A stretch of 64,000 nt of DNA from Spartobacteria bacterium (GCA_003134785.1 PLCN01000021.1:131784-195783); one strand, 5' to 3'. Positions 19,916-28,301 are shown, counted from the first letter of the stretch. The notes: generated from the sequence alone by a model not told the origin. Numbers and translations are program-made.

Positions 19916-21565
19916 ATGGCAGCTAAACAATTACAATTTGATGAAAATGCGCGGCATGCGCTTCTTCGCGGTATCGAGAAACTCTCTCGCGCCGTGAAAG
20001 CGACGCTCGGACCGAGCGGCCGCAACGTCATCCTCGACAAGAAATTCGGCAGCCCGACGATCACCAAAGATGGTGTGACCGTGGCCAAGGAGATCGAGCT
20101 CGAAGATCCTTATGAAAACATGGGCGCCCAGCTCGTGCGCGAAGTCGCCTCCAAGACTTCCGACATCGCTGGTGACGGCACCACGACGGCGACCGTGCTC
20201 GCTGAGTCCATCTACAAAGAAGGTCTCCGCAACGTCACGGCCGGCGCTAACCCGACTTCGCTCCAGCGCGGCATCAACAAGGCTGTGGAAGCCGTTGTGG
20301 CCGAGCTCGCGAAGATCTCGAAGAAGGTCAGCGACCGTACGGAGATCGCGCAGGTCGCGACTGTCTCCGCTAACTGGGACCGCACCATCGGCGAGATCAT
20401 TGCCGATGCGATGGACAAGGTAGGCAAGGACGGAACCATCACGGTGGAAGAAGCCAAGTCGATCGAAACCAGCCTCGACGTGGTCGAAGGCATGCAGTTC
20501 GACAAGGGCTACCTCTCTCCTTACTTCGTCACGAACGCCGAAGCGATGGAAGTGATCCTCGACAACCCTTACATCCTCATTCACGAGAAGAAAATATCGA
20601 GCTTGAAGGACATGCTGCCGCTGCTCGAGAAAGTAGCCAAGGCTGGACGTCCGCTCCTCATCATCGCGGAAGACGTGGAAGGCGAAGCGCTCGCGACCCT
20701 GGTCGTGAACAAGCTCCGCGGCACGTTGCAGGTAGCAGCCGTTAAGGCCCCGGGATTCGGCGATCGTCGCAAGGCGATGCTGGAAGATCTCGCGGTGCTC
20801 ACAGGCGGTCAATGCATCACCGAAGACCTCGGTATCAAACTCGAGAACGTAAAGCTCGAGGAATTAGGGCGTGCAAAACGCGTCACGATTGACAAGGAGA
20901 ACACCACAGTCGTGGAAGGCGAAGGCAAGCAGGACGATATCAAGGGCCGGGTTAACCAGATTCGCCGCCAGATCGAAGAGACGACTTCCGATTACGATCG
21001 GGAGAAGCTCCAGGAACGCCTCGCGAAACTCGCGGGTGGCGTGGCTGTGATCAACGTTGGCGCTGCGACCGAAACCGAGATGAAGGAAAAGAAAGCTCGC
21101 GTCGAGGATGCGTTGCATGCGACCCGCGCGGCCGTGGAAGAAGGCATCGTGCCTGGCGGCGGCGTGGCGTTTATTCGCGCGCAGAAAGCGCTGGATAAGC
21201 TAGAACTCGAAGGCGACGAAAAAGTTGGCGCAGCCATCATTCGCCGCGCGATCGAAGAGCCTCTCCGCACTCTCGCCGATAACGCGGGCCAGGAAGGCGC
21301 GCTCATCGTGCAGGAAGTCAAGGCGCGCAAGGGTAACGAAGGTTACAACGTTGCCACGCAAAAGTATGAGGACCTGGTGAAAGCCGGCGTCGTCGATCCG
21401 ACCAAGGTGACTCGCAGCGCGTTGCAGAACGCGGCTTCGATCTCCGGCCTCTTGCTTACCACCGAAGCTATCATCACCGAACTTCCTGAAAAGGAAAAGG
21501 GCGGTGGCATGCCTCCGGGCATGGGCGGTGGAATGGGTGGCGGCATGGGCGGCATGGATTACTAA
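19916..21565 (+). CDS. groEL: chaperonin GroEL
   Basis: 549 aa Hsp60. ATP-site motif [20 protein letters not shown] then [20 protein letters not shown], apical-domain helix region [20 protein letters not shown], and equatorial [17 protein letters not shown] are all present. Ends in the flexible Gly-Gly-Met tail. Forms the tetradecameric folding chamber with GroES. Followed by a strong terminator. Confidence 0.98.
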   Translation: MAAKQLQFDENARHALLRGIEKLSRAVKATLGPSGRNVILDKKFGSPTITKDGVTVAKEIELEDPYENMGAQLVREVASKTSDIAGDGTTTATVLAESIYKEGLRNVTAGANPTSLQRGINKAVEAVVAELAKISKKVSDRTEIAQVATVSANWDRTIGEIIADAMDKVGKDGTITVEEAKSIETSLDVVEGMQFDKGYLSPYFVTNAEAMEVILDNPYILIHEKKISSLKDMLPLLEKVAKAGRPLLIIAEDVEGEALATLVVNKLRGTLQVAAVKAPGFGDRRKAMLEDLAVLTGGQCITEDLGIKLENVKLEELGRAKRVTIDKENTTVVEGEGKQDDIKGRVNQIRRQIEETTSDYDREKLQERLAKLAGGVAVINVGAATETEMKEKKARVEDALHATRAAVEEGIVPGGGVAFIRAQKALDKLELEGDEKVGAAIIRRAIEEPLRTLADNAGQEGALIVQEVKARKGNEGYNVATQKYEDLVKAGVVDPTKVTRSALQNAASISGLLLTTEAIITELPEKEKGGGMPPGMGGGMGGGMGGMDY

Positions 21566-21611
21566 CCGAATCCAATCCAAGCTAGGCGACTAGCTTAGCT
21601 ACAACAATTAA

Positions 21612-21647
21612 CAACAGCCGGGCTCGCAAGGGCCCGGCTGTTTTGTT
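21612..21647 (+). terminator. rho-independent terminator of the chaperone cluster
   Basis: Hairpin aacagccgggc tcgcaag ggcccggctgtt followed by ttgttt, 47 bp after the groEL stop. Confidence 0.85.
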
Positions 21648-21671
21648 TGTAAGCGAGGATTCAAATCATGA

Positions 21672-21793
21672 TAGAAGCCATCTCATAAATCTTGGCGCTG
21701 TAGCCACCCCGCTCAATCGGACGACCCGGCCTTACGATACAACACCAGAGCCCGTGACTACAGCATGACACCTTATTTGTGAGATGGCTTGTA
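21672..21793. repeat. inverted-repeat element, CATCTCA family, core type 1 (copy B)
   Basis: Left end tagaagccatctcataaat and right end atttgtgagatggcttgta are inverted repeats. Core has gctgtagccac near the left and gactacagc near the right, as in the copy at 8548-8671. Confidence 0.8.
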
Positions 21794-21895
21794 GGCACTT
21801 ATCCCGCTATTTTCTGCCACCGGTAGCCACCCATCCACCAATACTGCCACGAGACAAGAGTTGTGTTCTGAGCTTGGCGGAGCTACGATAACGCA

Positions 21896-22084
21896 ATGGG
21901 AAGCGGGACGTTCGTCGACGATTTCAAACAGGGGTTGGAGTTCACGCCCGTGGAGGGGCGACCAAATCTGGTTGCGATCAGACCTAGACGCAATGGCAGC
22001 GAGACCATCGGCGCGGAAATGACTGCCGAGGAATGGGACAAGTTCGAGAAGGACGTGGCAGACGCCTTTGAACGGGTCCCGTGA
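21896..22084 (+). CDS. small protein, first gene of a broken pair (antitoxin-like)
   Basis: 62 aa, acidic end: MGSGTFVDDFKQGLEFTPVE ... AEEWDKFEKDVADAFERVP. No family recognised. Its TGA overlaps the ATG of the next short ORF (tgatg), the spacing seen in translationally coupled toxin-antitoxin pairs. Because the second gene is cut off by a duplicated segment, the pair can no longer be complete. Antitoxin role is inference from layout only. Confidence 0.45.
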   Translation: MGSGTFVDDFKQGLEFTPVEGRPNLVAIRPRRNGSETIGAEMTAEEWDKFEKDVADAFERVP

Positions 22085-22197
22085 TGCCGGAGCGGATCGA
22101 CTTCATCGCCGACACGAGCGCCATCATCGGAGAAGTGGAGCGGAAGATCAGCGGCAAGAATTTCGCATCAACGTCGCGAACATCTGTAGTTTCCTGA
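22084..22197 (+). pseudogene. truncated second gene of the pair (PIN-like start)
   Basis: ATG at 22084 overlaps the preceding stop. The reading frame gives MPERIDFIADTSAIIGEVER and then KISGKNF, after which the sequence becomes the copied gdhA-tail/kynA segment (from about 22163) and soon stops at 22195-22197. 'DTSAII' near the N terminus resembles the first acidic motif of PIN-domain toxins, but too little remains to be sure. Confidence 0.4.
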
Positions 22198-22247
22198 AGC
22201 TCGCTAATGCGTTGATGGGATCGGAAGCTGGTGTAGTTTAGGCATTC

Positions 22248-22318
22248 CTGTAGCGGCGGTCTATGACCGCCGACCGGGAGCAGGTAAATCGTTCGGCGGT
22301 CATAGACCGCCGCTACAG
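22248..22318. repeat. palindromic repeat, GTAGCGGCGGTCTATGACCGCCG family (copy 1)
   Basis: Left arm ctgtagcggcggtctatgac cgccg and right arm cggcggtcatagaccgccgc tacag are perfect reverse complements around an about 22-bp loop. Part of the duplicated segment. Confidence 0.85.
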
Positions 22319-22515
22319 GGGATTACTCCCGCGCTCAACCAAGCTAGAACGCAAGGCTTGGTGCAGGCGCTTGGGTAGCTGCGAGGGGTTACGGCGCTCG
22401 ATGGGAAGGTTATGACGCCGGCCAGCTCCTTAAAGATGTAGTTCTTATTCACCGCGCCCTGAAGATACTGTTCGCCGCTGCTTCCGCCGGTGCCGATCCT
22501 GGTTCCGATCATTCG
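22319..22515 (-). pseudogene. tryptophan 2,3-dioxygenase C-terminal fragment
   Basis: The minus strand reads MIGTRIGTGGSSGEQYLQGA then VNKNYIFKELAGVITF, identical to the matching stretch of the intact kynA at 25724-26848, then goes out of frame after an indel (intact: LIERRNLPQL; here: PSSAVTPRSY). Only the last about 70 codons were copied, with no start region. A dead duplicate. Confidence 0.85.
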
Positions 22516-22544
22516 TCTTACTATTTGGAGATGGGGGCGTGGCC

Positions 22545-22985
22545 TCAGCTTAATGCATCGAGGTCAGCAAGATCCTGCGGCCGCGCAACGGCGCGCTTGT
22601 TTTGAATGAGCAAATCTTTGCTGAGCATATACACGGGAAGTCCTGCGAGCTCCGTTACTATCTTCTTTTCAAAGGCTTCGTTTGTGACAACTCCAGTAAT
22701 TCCTGTGAGCAGATCGATTCGGTTTGGAACACGACCGAGTTGAATCATTTGATCGGGCTCGGTGAAGTCCGACGGCTCCAAACCGCTTTCAGCGAAACCA
22801 AACTCGGTCAACACGCTTGTGAGTTTTTCAACATTCTCAGGAGAGGGTCTAACCAGGATATCGAGGTCGCCGGTATAGCGGGGCCGGCCGTGAAAGGCCA
22901 GACTGTGGGCGCCGACTATGACGTACTCAACGCCGCGGGAGTTTAATAACTCGATAAACTCTCTCAAGTCGGCGCTCAGGTTCAT
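22545..22985 (-). CDS. nucleotidyltransferase-fold protein (DUF6036 / AbiEii-like)
   Basis: 146 aa. Seen: VEYVIVGAHSLAFHGRPRYT then GDLDILV, the nucleotidyltransferase pattern with Asp40 and Asp42, then DQMIQLGRVPNRIDLLTGI with a third Asp. Such small NTases are annotated as toxins or as substrate-transferring enzymes of the AbiEii/MNT group. The start overlaps the end of the upstream small ORF by 59 nt, indicating a coupled pair. Ends 10 nt from the duplicated segment. Confidence 0.78.
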   Translation of the reverse strand: MNLSADLREFIELLNSRGVEYVIVGAHSLAFHGRPRYTGDLDILVRPSPENVEKLTSVLTEFGFAESGLEPSDFTEPDQMIQLGRVPNRIDLLTGITGVVTNEAFEKKIVTELAGLPVYMLSKDLLIQNKRAVARPQDLADLDALS

Positions 22986-23103
22986 GCTTGCTTAATTCCA
23001 GAAGTATATCCAACCGCTCCCGGCCGGAGAGCTTGCGATAAAATTCGCGGTCGGCCTTTTCGGCTTCGGCGAAATCGCGAAACTTGGCGACCGTTTTCTC
23101 CAT
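22927..23103 (-). CDS. small partner of the nucleotidyltransferase (antitoxin-like)
   Basis: 58 aa from the ATG at 23103 (MEKTVAKFRDFAEAEKADRE). Contains FYRKLSGRERLDILLELSKH then EPERRLERVYRVIKLPRR: a helical, charged protein. Small ORFs of this type with 'ADREYYRxLTPxERLDILLEL' precede DUF6036 nucleotidyltransferases elsewhere; function not established. Overlaps the next gene by 59 nt in another frame. Confidence 0.7.
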   Translation of the reverse strand: MEKTVAKFRDFAEAEKADREFYRKLSGRERLDILLELSKHEPERRLERVYRVIKLPRR

Positions 23104-23459
23104 GCGACACCATATCACTTTCAGTGAATCTTCCGAACGAAAAATCAAAGATGACTTCAAGATTCAGGATCGGGAGGACTAAAGGCCATCTCATATAGAA
23201 TGGGAGTCATCCCGAGGCCGGCGCAGCGCGCCAAGGGACCTCGCACTCGAAGTAGATGCTCCTTGGAACGAGTGTGCCGCAATTTGCAGAGGAGAGGTCT
23301 CCCTCACCGTCTGCGCGGTTTCGGGATGACAGCGGTATTTTTGAGACGGCTTGGCTTCTAAATCTTCTATTCTTTGGCACAACAGCATTCAACCGCGGAT
23401 CGCCGCTCTGAGATTTTCCTTTTCTTCTCGCGAAGGCGCTCTTAGTCTCCCCCTTTTCT
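23104..23459. other. 356-bp intergenic region
   Basis: Between divergent genes. Carries repeat copy C (23182-23353). Otherwise I see no open frame or RNA I can support. Confidence 0.6.
23182..23353. repeat. inverted-repeat element, CATCTCA family, core type 2 (copy C)
   Basis: Ends: aggccatctcatatagaa left and tttttgagacggcttgg right (reverse complementary with mismatches). The core has gggagtcatcccgag / cgggatgac as inner inverted pair and an about 100-bp interior (gggacctcgcactcgaagta ... cttggaacgagtgtgccgca) that is nearly identical, in opposite orientation, to 45684-45858. Confidence 0.85.
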
Positions 23460-23957
23460 ATGAAAACTCTCGCACTTGCGTTGGTTCTCCTTTGCTCGGT
23501 CGTCGCTGCTCGAGGGGGCCCGCCATCGGATGAATCGATCCTCAAGATGATGAATTCGTTTCAGCTTCAAGCCGCGCTTGATCAGACGGTCACGCAGTTG
23601 GATGCCGGAATGAAAAAAGGGCTAAAGCAATTGACCGAGGGAAAGGAGTTATCGCCGTTGCAGACCGCGGAGTTGGGGCAATTGCAAACCAGAATGAGCG
23701 CCACCATCAGGGACGAACTTGCCTTCGCCAAGATGAAGGATATTTATCTTCAGGTCTACCGGGAACTTTTCACCCAGGAGGAGGTAAATGGCATCAACGC
23801 CTTTGTTGCTACGCCGGCCGGCAAAGCCATGATTGAAAAGCTTCCACAGGCCTCGAGTAAGGTCGCCCCTCTCTTGCAGGCACGCATGGCGCCAGTCGCG
23901 CAAAAAGTAAGGGCGATGCAGTTAGAGTTTATGAAGGAGCAAAGCGGGGGAAAGTAA
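23460..23957 (+). CDS. secreted DUF2059-type protein
   Basis: 165 aa with a signal peptide (about residues 1-19). The C-terminal part, YRELFTQEEVNGINAFVATP then AGKAMIEKLPQ, is the DUF2059 signature (YxxxFTxxEl..fy.tPaGkk...k.P). The mature protein is all-helical and likely periplasmic. Function of DUF2059 is unknown. Confidence 0.82.
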   Translation: MKTLALALVLLCSVVAARGGPPSDESILKMMNSFQLQAALDQTVTQLDAGMKKGLKQLTEGKELSPLQTAELGQLQTRMSATIRDELAFAKMKDIYLQVYRELFTQEEVNGINAFVATPAGKAMIEKLPQASSKVAPLLQARMAPVAQKVRAMQLEFMKEQSGGK

Positions 23958-24125
23958 GTGCCTTAACCTTCCCAAGCGAGAAGAGTCCTGGTCGAGCCCA
24001 AGGAAAAGGCAAGACGGAAACCTCCGCATGGATCGAATGAGGAGGCAGCCAAAAAGGTAACTAATGTTACGTAGATAACATCCGGCAGCCGCCATCGGGA
24101 CGCGAATTTAAGAAGAATACCACTT

Positions 24126-25487
24126 ATGAATGATCAAGTCTCAGCGTTGATGGCCGGCGTAAAGGCCAAGAACCCGTCCGAGCCGGAATTCCACCAGGCT
24201 GTCCACGAAGTCGTTGAGTCGCTGGCCATCGTGCTCGACCAACATCCGGAGTATCGCAAGGCAAAGATCATCGAGCGGATCATTGAGCCGGAACGCGTCA
24301 TCATGTTTCGCATCCCCTGGCAGGACGATCAGGGCGAGCTGCATGTCAATCGCGGATTCCGCATTCAGATGAACAGCGCGATCGGACCTTACAAAGGTGG
24401 TCTCCGGTTCCATCCGTCGGTCAACCTCGGAATTCTGAAGTTCCTGGCCTTCGAGCAGGTCTTTAAGAATGCGCTCACCACCTTGCCCATGGGTGGCGGC
24501 AAAGGCGGCGCCGATTTCGATCCGAAAGGTAAAAGCGATAGCGAAGTGATGCGTTTCTGCCAGGCGTTCATGTGCGAATTGTTCCGGCACATCGGCCCGG
24601 ATACGGACGTGCCCGCGGGAGATATCGGAGTTGGCGCGCGTGAGATCGGGTTTCTTTTCGGAATGTATAAGAGACTTAAGAACGAGTTCACCGGCGTGAT
24701 GACCGGCAAAGGTCTGACCTGGGGTGGCTCCGTTATTCGGCCGGAGGCGACGGGGTATGGCGCTGTCTATTTCGCCAGCGAGATGCTCAAGACCCGGAAA
24801 GAAGAGCTAAAGGGCAAGACCTGCCTTGTCTCTGGCAGCGGCAACGTTGCGCAGTATACGGTAGATAAGCTTCTCTCGTTAGGTGCAAAAGCGGTCACGC
24901 TCTCGGATTCGACTGGTTACATCTACGATGAAGCTGGCATCGACCGGGAGAAGCTCGCCTTTGTCATGGACTTGAAGAACATCCGTCGCGGCCGGATAGG
25001 CGAATACGCGGACAAGTTCAAGGGCACGATCTTTACGGCCGCGGACCCGGCCCTGGATCATAACCCGCTTTGGGATCACAAGGCCGAGTGCGCCTTTCCG
25101 AGCGCGACCCAGAACGAAATCAACGCCAAGGACGCAGCGAATCTCCTGAGGAATGGCGTTTACGTTGTCTCAGAAGGCGCGAACATGCCGACCACGATCG
25201 ACGGCGTGAATCAATTCCTCGAAGCGAAGATCCTTTTCGGTCCTGGGAAAGCTGCTAACGCCGGCGGAGTAGCTACCTCCGGTCTGGAGATGGCGCAGAA
25301 CAGCATGCGCATTTCGTGGACGCGGGAAGAAGTGGACACGCGTCTCTTCAACATCATGCGGACAATTCACGAGGTTTGCCATCGAACGGCTGAGAAATAC
25401 GGCACGCCAGGCAACTACGTTAATGGCGCGAACATCGCCGGCTTCCTGAAGGTCGCGAACGCCATGATGGATCAGGGGCTGGTGTAG
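24126..25487 (+). CDS. gdhA: glutamate dehydrogenase (NADP type, GdhA)
   Basis: 453 aa hexameric-type glutamate dehydrogenase, reducing 2-oxoglutarate plus ammonia to glutamate. Seen: HVNRGFRIQMNSAIGPYKGG then LRFHPSVNLGILKFLAFEQV, the catalytic-lysine region MGGGKGGADFDPKGKSD, PAGDIGVGAREIGFLFG and the dinucleotide fold CLVSGSGNVAQYTVDKLL. The 450-residue length fits the small anabolic type. ATG at 24126. A decayed extra copy of its last codons lies 90 nt downstream. Confidence 0.96.
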   Translation: MNDQVSALMAGVKAKNPSEPEFHQAVHEVVESLAIVLDQHPEYRKAKIIERIIEPERVIMFRIPWQDDQGELHVNRGFRIQMNSAIGPYKGGLRFHPSVNLGILKFLAFEQVFKNALTTLPMGGGKGGADFDPKGKSDSEVMRFCQAFMCELFRHIGPDTDVPAGDIGVGAREIGFLFGMYKRLKNEFTGVMTGKGLTWGGSVIRPEATGYGAVYFASEMLKTRKEELKGKTCLVSGSGNVAQYTVDKLLSLGAKAVTLSDSTGYIYDEAGIDREKLAFVMDLKNIRRGRIGEYADKFKGTIFTAADPALDHNPLWDHKAECAFPSATQNEINAKDAANLLRNGVYVVSEGANMPTTIDGVNQFLEAKILFGPGKAANAGGVATSGLEMAQNSMRISWTREEVDTRLFNIMRTIHEVCHRTAEKYGTPGNYVNGANIAGFLKVANAMMDQGLV

Positions 25488-25502
25488 ATGTTTCGTGCTT
25501 TA

Positions 25503-25554
25503 CAAGGAGCGGACCGCCGTATTTTGGCTGGCGGTTTGGAAAGCGCCCTCCTTG
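25503..25554. repeat. palindromic repeat, CTTTCCAAACCGC family (copy 2, short)
   Basis: Right arm ggcggtttggaaagcgccct ccttg matches 16812-16836; left arm caaggagcggaccgcc pairs only partly with it. Just downstream of gdhA. Confidence 0.65.
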
Positions 25555-25573
25555 GTTAGCCGCAGCGGTCAAC

Positions 25574-25648
25574 TCGCATCAAGGTCGCGAACATCTGTAG
25601 TTTCCTGAAGGTCGCTAATGCGTTGATGGGATCAGAAGCTGGTGTAGT
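25574..25648 (+). pseudogene. vestigial second copy of the gdhA 3' end
   Basis: gtcgcgaacatctgtagttt cctgaaggtcgctaatgcgt tgatgggatca...ctggtgtag parallels the true gdhA end (gcgaacatcgccggcttcct gaaggtcgcgaacgccatga tggatcaggggctggtgtag) with substitutions, an in-frame TAG and one indel. So the tail of gdhA has been duplicated in tandem and has decayed. Confidence 0.7.
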
Positions 25649-25658
25649 TGAGGCATTC

Positions 25659-25729
25659 CTGTAGCGGCGGTCTATGACCGCCGACCGCGAGTAGGCAACC
25701 CGTTCGGCGGTCATAGACCGCCGCTACAG
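25659..25729. repeat. palindromic repeat, GTAGCGGCGGTCTATGACCGCCG family (copy 2)
   Basis: Same arms as the copy at 22248-22318. The right arm overlaps the kynA stop codon: the TAG at 25726-25724 (minus) is part of the repeat's CTGTAG end. Confidence 0.85.
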
Positions 25730-26848
25730 GGGATTAGTCCCGCGCTCAACCAAGCTAAAGCGCAAGGCTTGGTGCAGGCGCTTGGGTAGCTGCGGGAGGT
25801 TACGGCGCTCGATCAGGAAGGTTATGACGCCGGCCAGTTCCTTGAAGATGTAATTCTTGTTCACGGCGCCCTGGAGATACTGTTCGCCGCTGCTGCCGCC
25901 GGTGCCGATCCTGGTACCGATCATTCGCCGCACCATTTGGAGATGGCGATAGCGAAAGTTTCCCAGTTGCTCGTCGATCTCGATCAAGGTGTTGAGAAGG
26001 GCGAAGGGCAGGCGGAAGAGCGGTTCGTCGCGGTAAAGCATGATGAACAATGCAGCCCGGAGCGAGGTGGGCGAGAAATCGCCAGCGCCGGTCTTGAAGA
26101 AGGTTTCGTTGAACTTGCCGAGCAGGTCTTGTTTTTCATCGCGATCGGAGAGACTCGCTTCATAGAGCTTCCGGTATTGATTCCAGAACTTTAATTCCCT
26201 GGTGTCCGCCGCTCCATCGGCCTGTTGTTCACCCCAGTCGTCCCAGAACGATTCCTCGAAGAAAGGCATCCGAGCCAGCCATTGGTCGACGAGTTTTAAC
26301 AGAGTAGTAGTCTTCTCGGCTTCAACGATGACGCTGTAGTCGGCGGGACTAAAACCTCCCACCTCGGTATGCTTGTAGTAATCGGGGCGGAAACGGTTTT
26401 CCATCCGCAAACCCAGGGTCGCCTCGATTTTGCGGAACTGGGTGCTTTGAAAGCCCGAGGCGCCCTCGAGCGAAGAGCGAAAGTCGAGAAAATCAAGTGG
26501 CGTCATGGTTTCGAGCACGTCCACCTGGTGGTTGAGCAGCTTCCAGATCTCGACGATACGCCTGAGGCGATGAACCACCACGTTCATATCCGGGCCGTTG
26601 TCGTCCGCGGAAGGTTGCTGCAAGACTTCGCAACAGGCCTGGAGTTCGTGAAGGATTTGTTTGAACCAAAGCTCATAGGTTTGGTGGATGATGATGAATA
26701 GCATCTCATCGTGCGCATGGAGCTTGCCTTCGATCAGGCTGAGCGGCGTCTGCAAATCCAGAAGCTTATCGACCGCCAGATAGCTTCCGTAATAAGCCGG
26801 CATCTTGGAACTGTTAAACGGACACTCCATCGCGGAATAGTCGCGCAT
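25724..26848 (-). CDS. kynA: tryptophan 2,3-dioxygenase
   Basis: 374 aa heme dioxygenase that opens the indole ring of L-tryptophan to N-formylkynurenine. Seen: YGSYLAVDKLLDLQTPLSLI, HDEMLFIIIHQTYELWFKQI with the distal/substrate His and Tyr, ASGFQSTQFRKIEATLG, and the C-terminal IGTRIGTGGSSGEQYLQGAV. No other kynurenine-pathway gene is near. ATG at 26848 (a second at 26830 is also plausible). The final codons and stop come from a palindromic repeat, so the natural C terminus may have been altered. Confidence 0.95.
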   Translation of the reverse strand: MRDYSAMECPFNSSKMPAYYGSYLAVDKLLDLQTPLSLIEGKLHAHDEMLFIIIHQTYELWFKQILHELQACCEVLQQPSADDNGPDMNVVVHRLRRIVEIWKLLNHQVDVLETMTPLDFLDFRSSLEGASGFQSTQFRKIEATLGLRMENRFRPDYYKHTEVGGFSPADYSVIVEAEKTTTLLKLVDQWLARMPFFEESFWDDWGEQQADGAADTRELKFWNQYRKLYEASLSDRDEKQDLLGKFNETFFKTGAGDFSPTSLRAALFIMLYRDEPLFRLPFALLNTLIEIDEQLGNFRYRHLQMVRRMIGTRIGTGGSSGEQYLQGAVNKNYIFKELAGVITFLIERRNLPQLPKRLHQALRFSLVERGTNPL

Positions 26849-26978
26849 CAGTCAGGGGGAAGTCAATGGAGCGAGTGACGAGCCGGAGCAGGCTCCTTCG
26901 CCAAAGTGGCTACGGTGGCCTGGTGGATACGAAGAGAAGTTTGCCACGAAGGAGGAAGTGGGATTACGTTTCAAGACA

Positions 26979-27401
26979 ATGAGTGCTTACCCGAAAAGTC
27001 CGAAGGAGATGACGGGCGGGATGATGTATTTCCCGCGGATGCTGGACAAGATTCGGCTGCACGGACGCGGCGAGCTGGGAGATGATTACCACGCCAATCT
27101 CGGCCAGGCGAGAGCGGCCGACGGCGCGTGCGCCAATTTTCTTCGAGTGAAGTACGAGGAGTTGCGTGATCGGGTTCTGGCGGGCGGCAGCGATGAAGAG
27201 ATACTCGATTGGTGTTACGAAAACGGTCGCCGGCTGAATCGGGGCGACCTGGTAGTTTGGAATGGATTCATCTCGAAGTTGGGCTGGAATGATTTTGCCA
27301 CGCCCAGGCTTGAGGAGCAGAAGGAAAAGATTGGCATCCATCGGTCCGATATCGCTACTGTTTCGGAGTTGATCGACCTGGAAGAAGGACGGAGAAGCTG
27401 A
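26979..27401 (+). CDS. DUF5069 domain protein
   Basis: 140 aa from ATG 26979 (a GTG at 26958 would add seven residues). Opens YPKSPKEMTGGMMYFPRMLD then KIRLHGRGELGDDYHANLG and has FLRVKYEELRDRVLAGGSDE EILDWC, the pattern of DUF5069 proteins found in Verrucomicrobiota, Planctomycetota and relatives. Soluble; function unknown. Divergent from kynA. Confidence 0.83.
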   Translation: MSAYPKSPKEMTGGMMYFPRMLDKIRLHGRGELGDDYHANLGQARAADGACANFLRVKYEELRDRVLAGGSDEEILDWCYENGRRLNRGDLVVWNGFISKLGWNDFATPRLEEQKEKIGIHRSDIATVSELIDLEEGRRS

Positions 27402-27503
27402 ATGGTTAAGAAGACATTGGAGCTAGTCCTGAAGCGGTTCGGCGGTCGTCCTCCTTCGCCTGGCTACGGCGGAGAAACTAGGCCGCAGCTACAGAGGATC
27501 ATC

Positions 27504-28295
27504 ATGAAACGAGTGCTTTTTCCTTTAATCGTCCTGGCGGTGTCGCTCCAATCTTTATCGGCGCGGACCTATCGAGAGGCCCCGGAGTTGGCGAAGATCT
27601 TCCAAGAGCAGGGCGTCTCTGGTACCTTTGTGCTCTTCGACGTGGCGGCCGACACGATGCTTATCTGGGATGAAGCGCGGGCGAAGAAGCGGTTCACGCC
27701 GGCCTCTACCTTTAAGATCGCGAATTCACTCATCGGCCTGGATGTGGGCGCGGTGAAAAGCGTGGATGAAGTGTTGCCTTATGGCGGCAAGCCGCAACCC
27801 AGAAAGGAATGGGAACACGATATGGGTCTGCGCGAAGCGATCAAGATCTCGAACCTGCCCATCTACCAGGAGCTGGCCCGGCGGATTGGATTGGAGCGAA
27901 TGCGCGAAGGCGTAAAGAAGCTTGGTTACGGGAACATGGAGATCGGCAGCGTGGTCGATCGCTTTTGGCTGGAAGGTCCGCTTGCCATCTCGGCGGTCGA
28001 ACAGACTGAGTTTCTTCATCGTCTGGTGCAAGGGTCGCTCCCGATCGATCGCAAGGCCGTGCAGGCGGTAAGAGAGATCACACTTCTGGAGAAAACCGAC
28101 ACCTATGAGCTGCATGGCAAGGCCGGCTGGTTTGTTGGTCCGGTGCCGCCGCAGATCGGCTGGTGGGTCGGCTGGATCGAACGCGAGAACAAGGTCTATC
28201 CATTCGCGTTGAACATCGATATGGCGAACGACGCGGACGCCAACAAACGCATCCCGATCGGGCGCGAGTGTCTGAAAGCCTTGGGCAAGTTGTAG
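27504..28295 (+). CDS. class D (OXA-like) beta-lactamase
   Basis: 263 aa from ATG 27504, which gives a signal peptide (MKRVLFPLIVLAVSLQSLSA). Serine beta-lactamase motifs: STFK (Ser68-Lys71, nucleophile and carbamylated lysine), SNL at 116-118 where OXA enzymes have SxV, YGN at 142-144, the omega-loop FWLEGPL with Trp155, and KAG at 206-208 where KTG/KSG is usual. Overall OXA length. Periplasmic hydrolysis of penicillin-type drugs is the family activity, but the two altered motifs make activity uncertain; BlaR-like sensors share the fold but are longer. No regulator is adjacent. Confidence 0.87.
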   Translation: MKRVLFPLIVLAVSLQSLSARTYREAPELAKIFQEQGVSGTFVLFDVAADTMLIWDEARAKKRFTPASTFKIANSLIGLDVGAVKSVDEVLPYGGKPQPRKEWEHDMGLREAIKISNLPIYQELARRIGLERMREGVKKLGYGNMEIGSVVDRFWLEGPLAISAVEQTEFLHRLVQGSLPIDRKAVQAVREITLLEKTDTYELHGKAGWFVGPVPPQIGWWVGWIERENKVYPFALNIDMANDADANKRIPIGRECLKALGKL

Positions 28296-28301
28296 ACTTC
28301 A

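Larger units (their letters stand above)
21566..21895. other. 330-bp intergenic region after groEL
   Basis: Holds the groEL terminator and repeat copy B (21672-21793). The remaining about 100 bp before 21896 show no feature I can support. Confidence 0.6.
22163..22534. repeat. partial copy of the gdhA-tail / palindrome / kynA-3' region
   Basis: This segment matches 25574-25946 at most positions: both begin tcgcatcaa.gtcgcgaaca, contain the same GTAGCGGCGGTCTATGACCG palindrome and end in the last third of kynA (..atttggagatgg). Differences are scattered substitutions and small indels, so the copy is old. Confidence 0.88.

Noticed and set aside
22248-22318. CRISPR repeat
   Set aside because: The palindromes are dispersed, not regularly spaced, and there are no spacers or cas genes.
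27402-27503. Upstream extension of the beta-lactamase frame
   Set aside because: The ATG at 27504 gives a proper signal peptide; the 34 extra codons contain repeat-like DNA (cctccttcgcctggctacgg) and would hide it.
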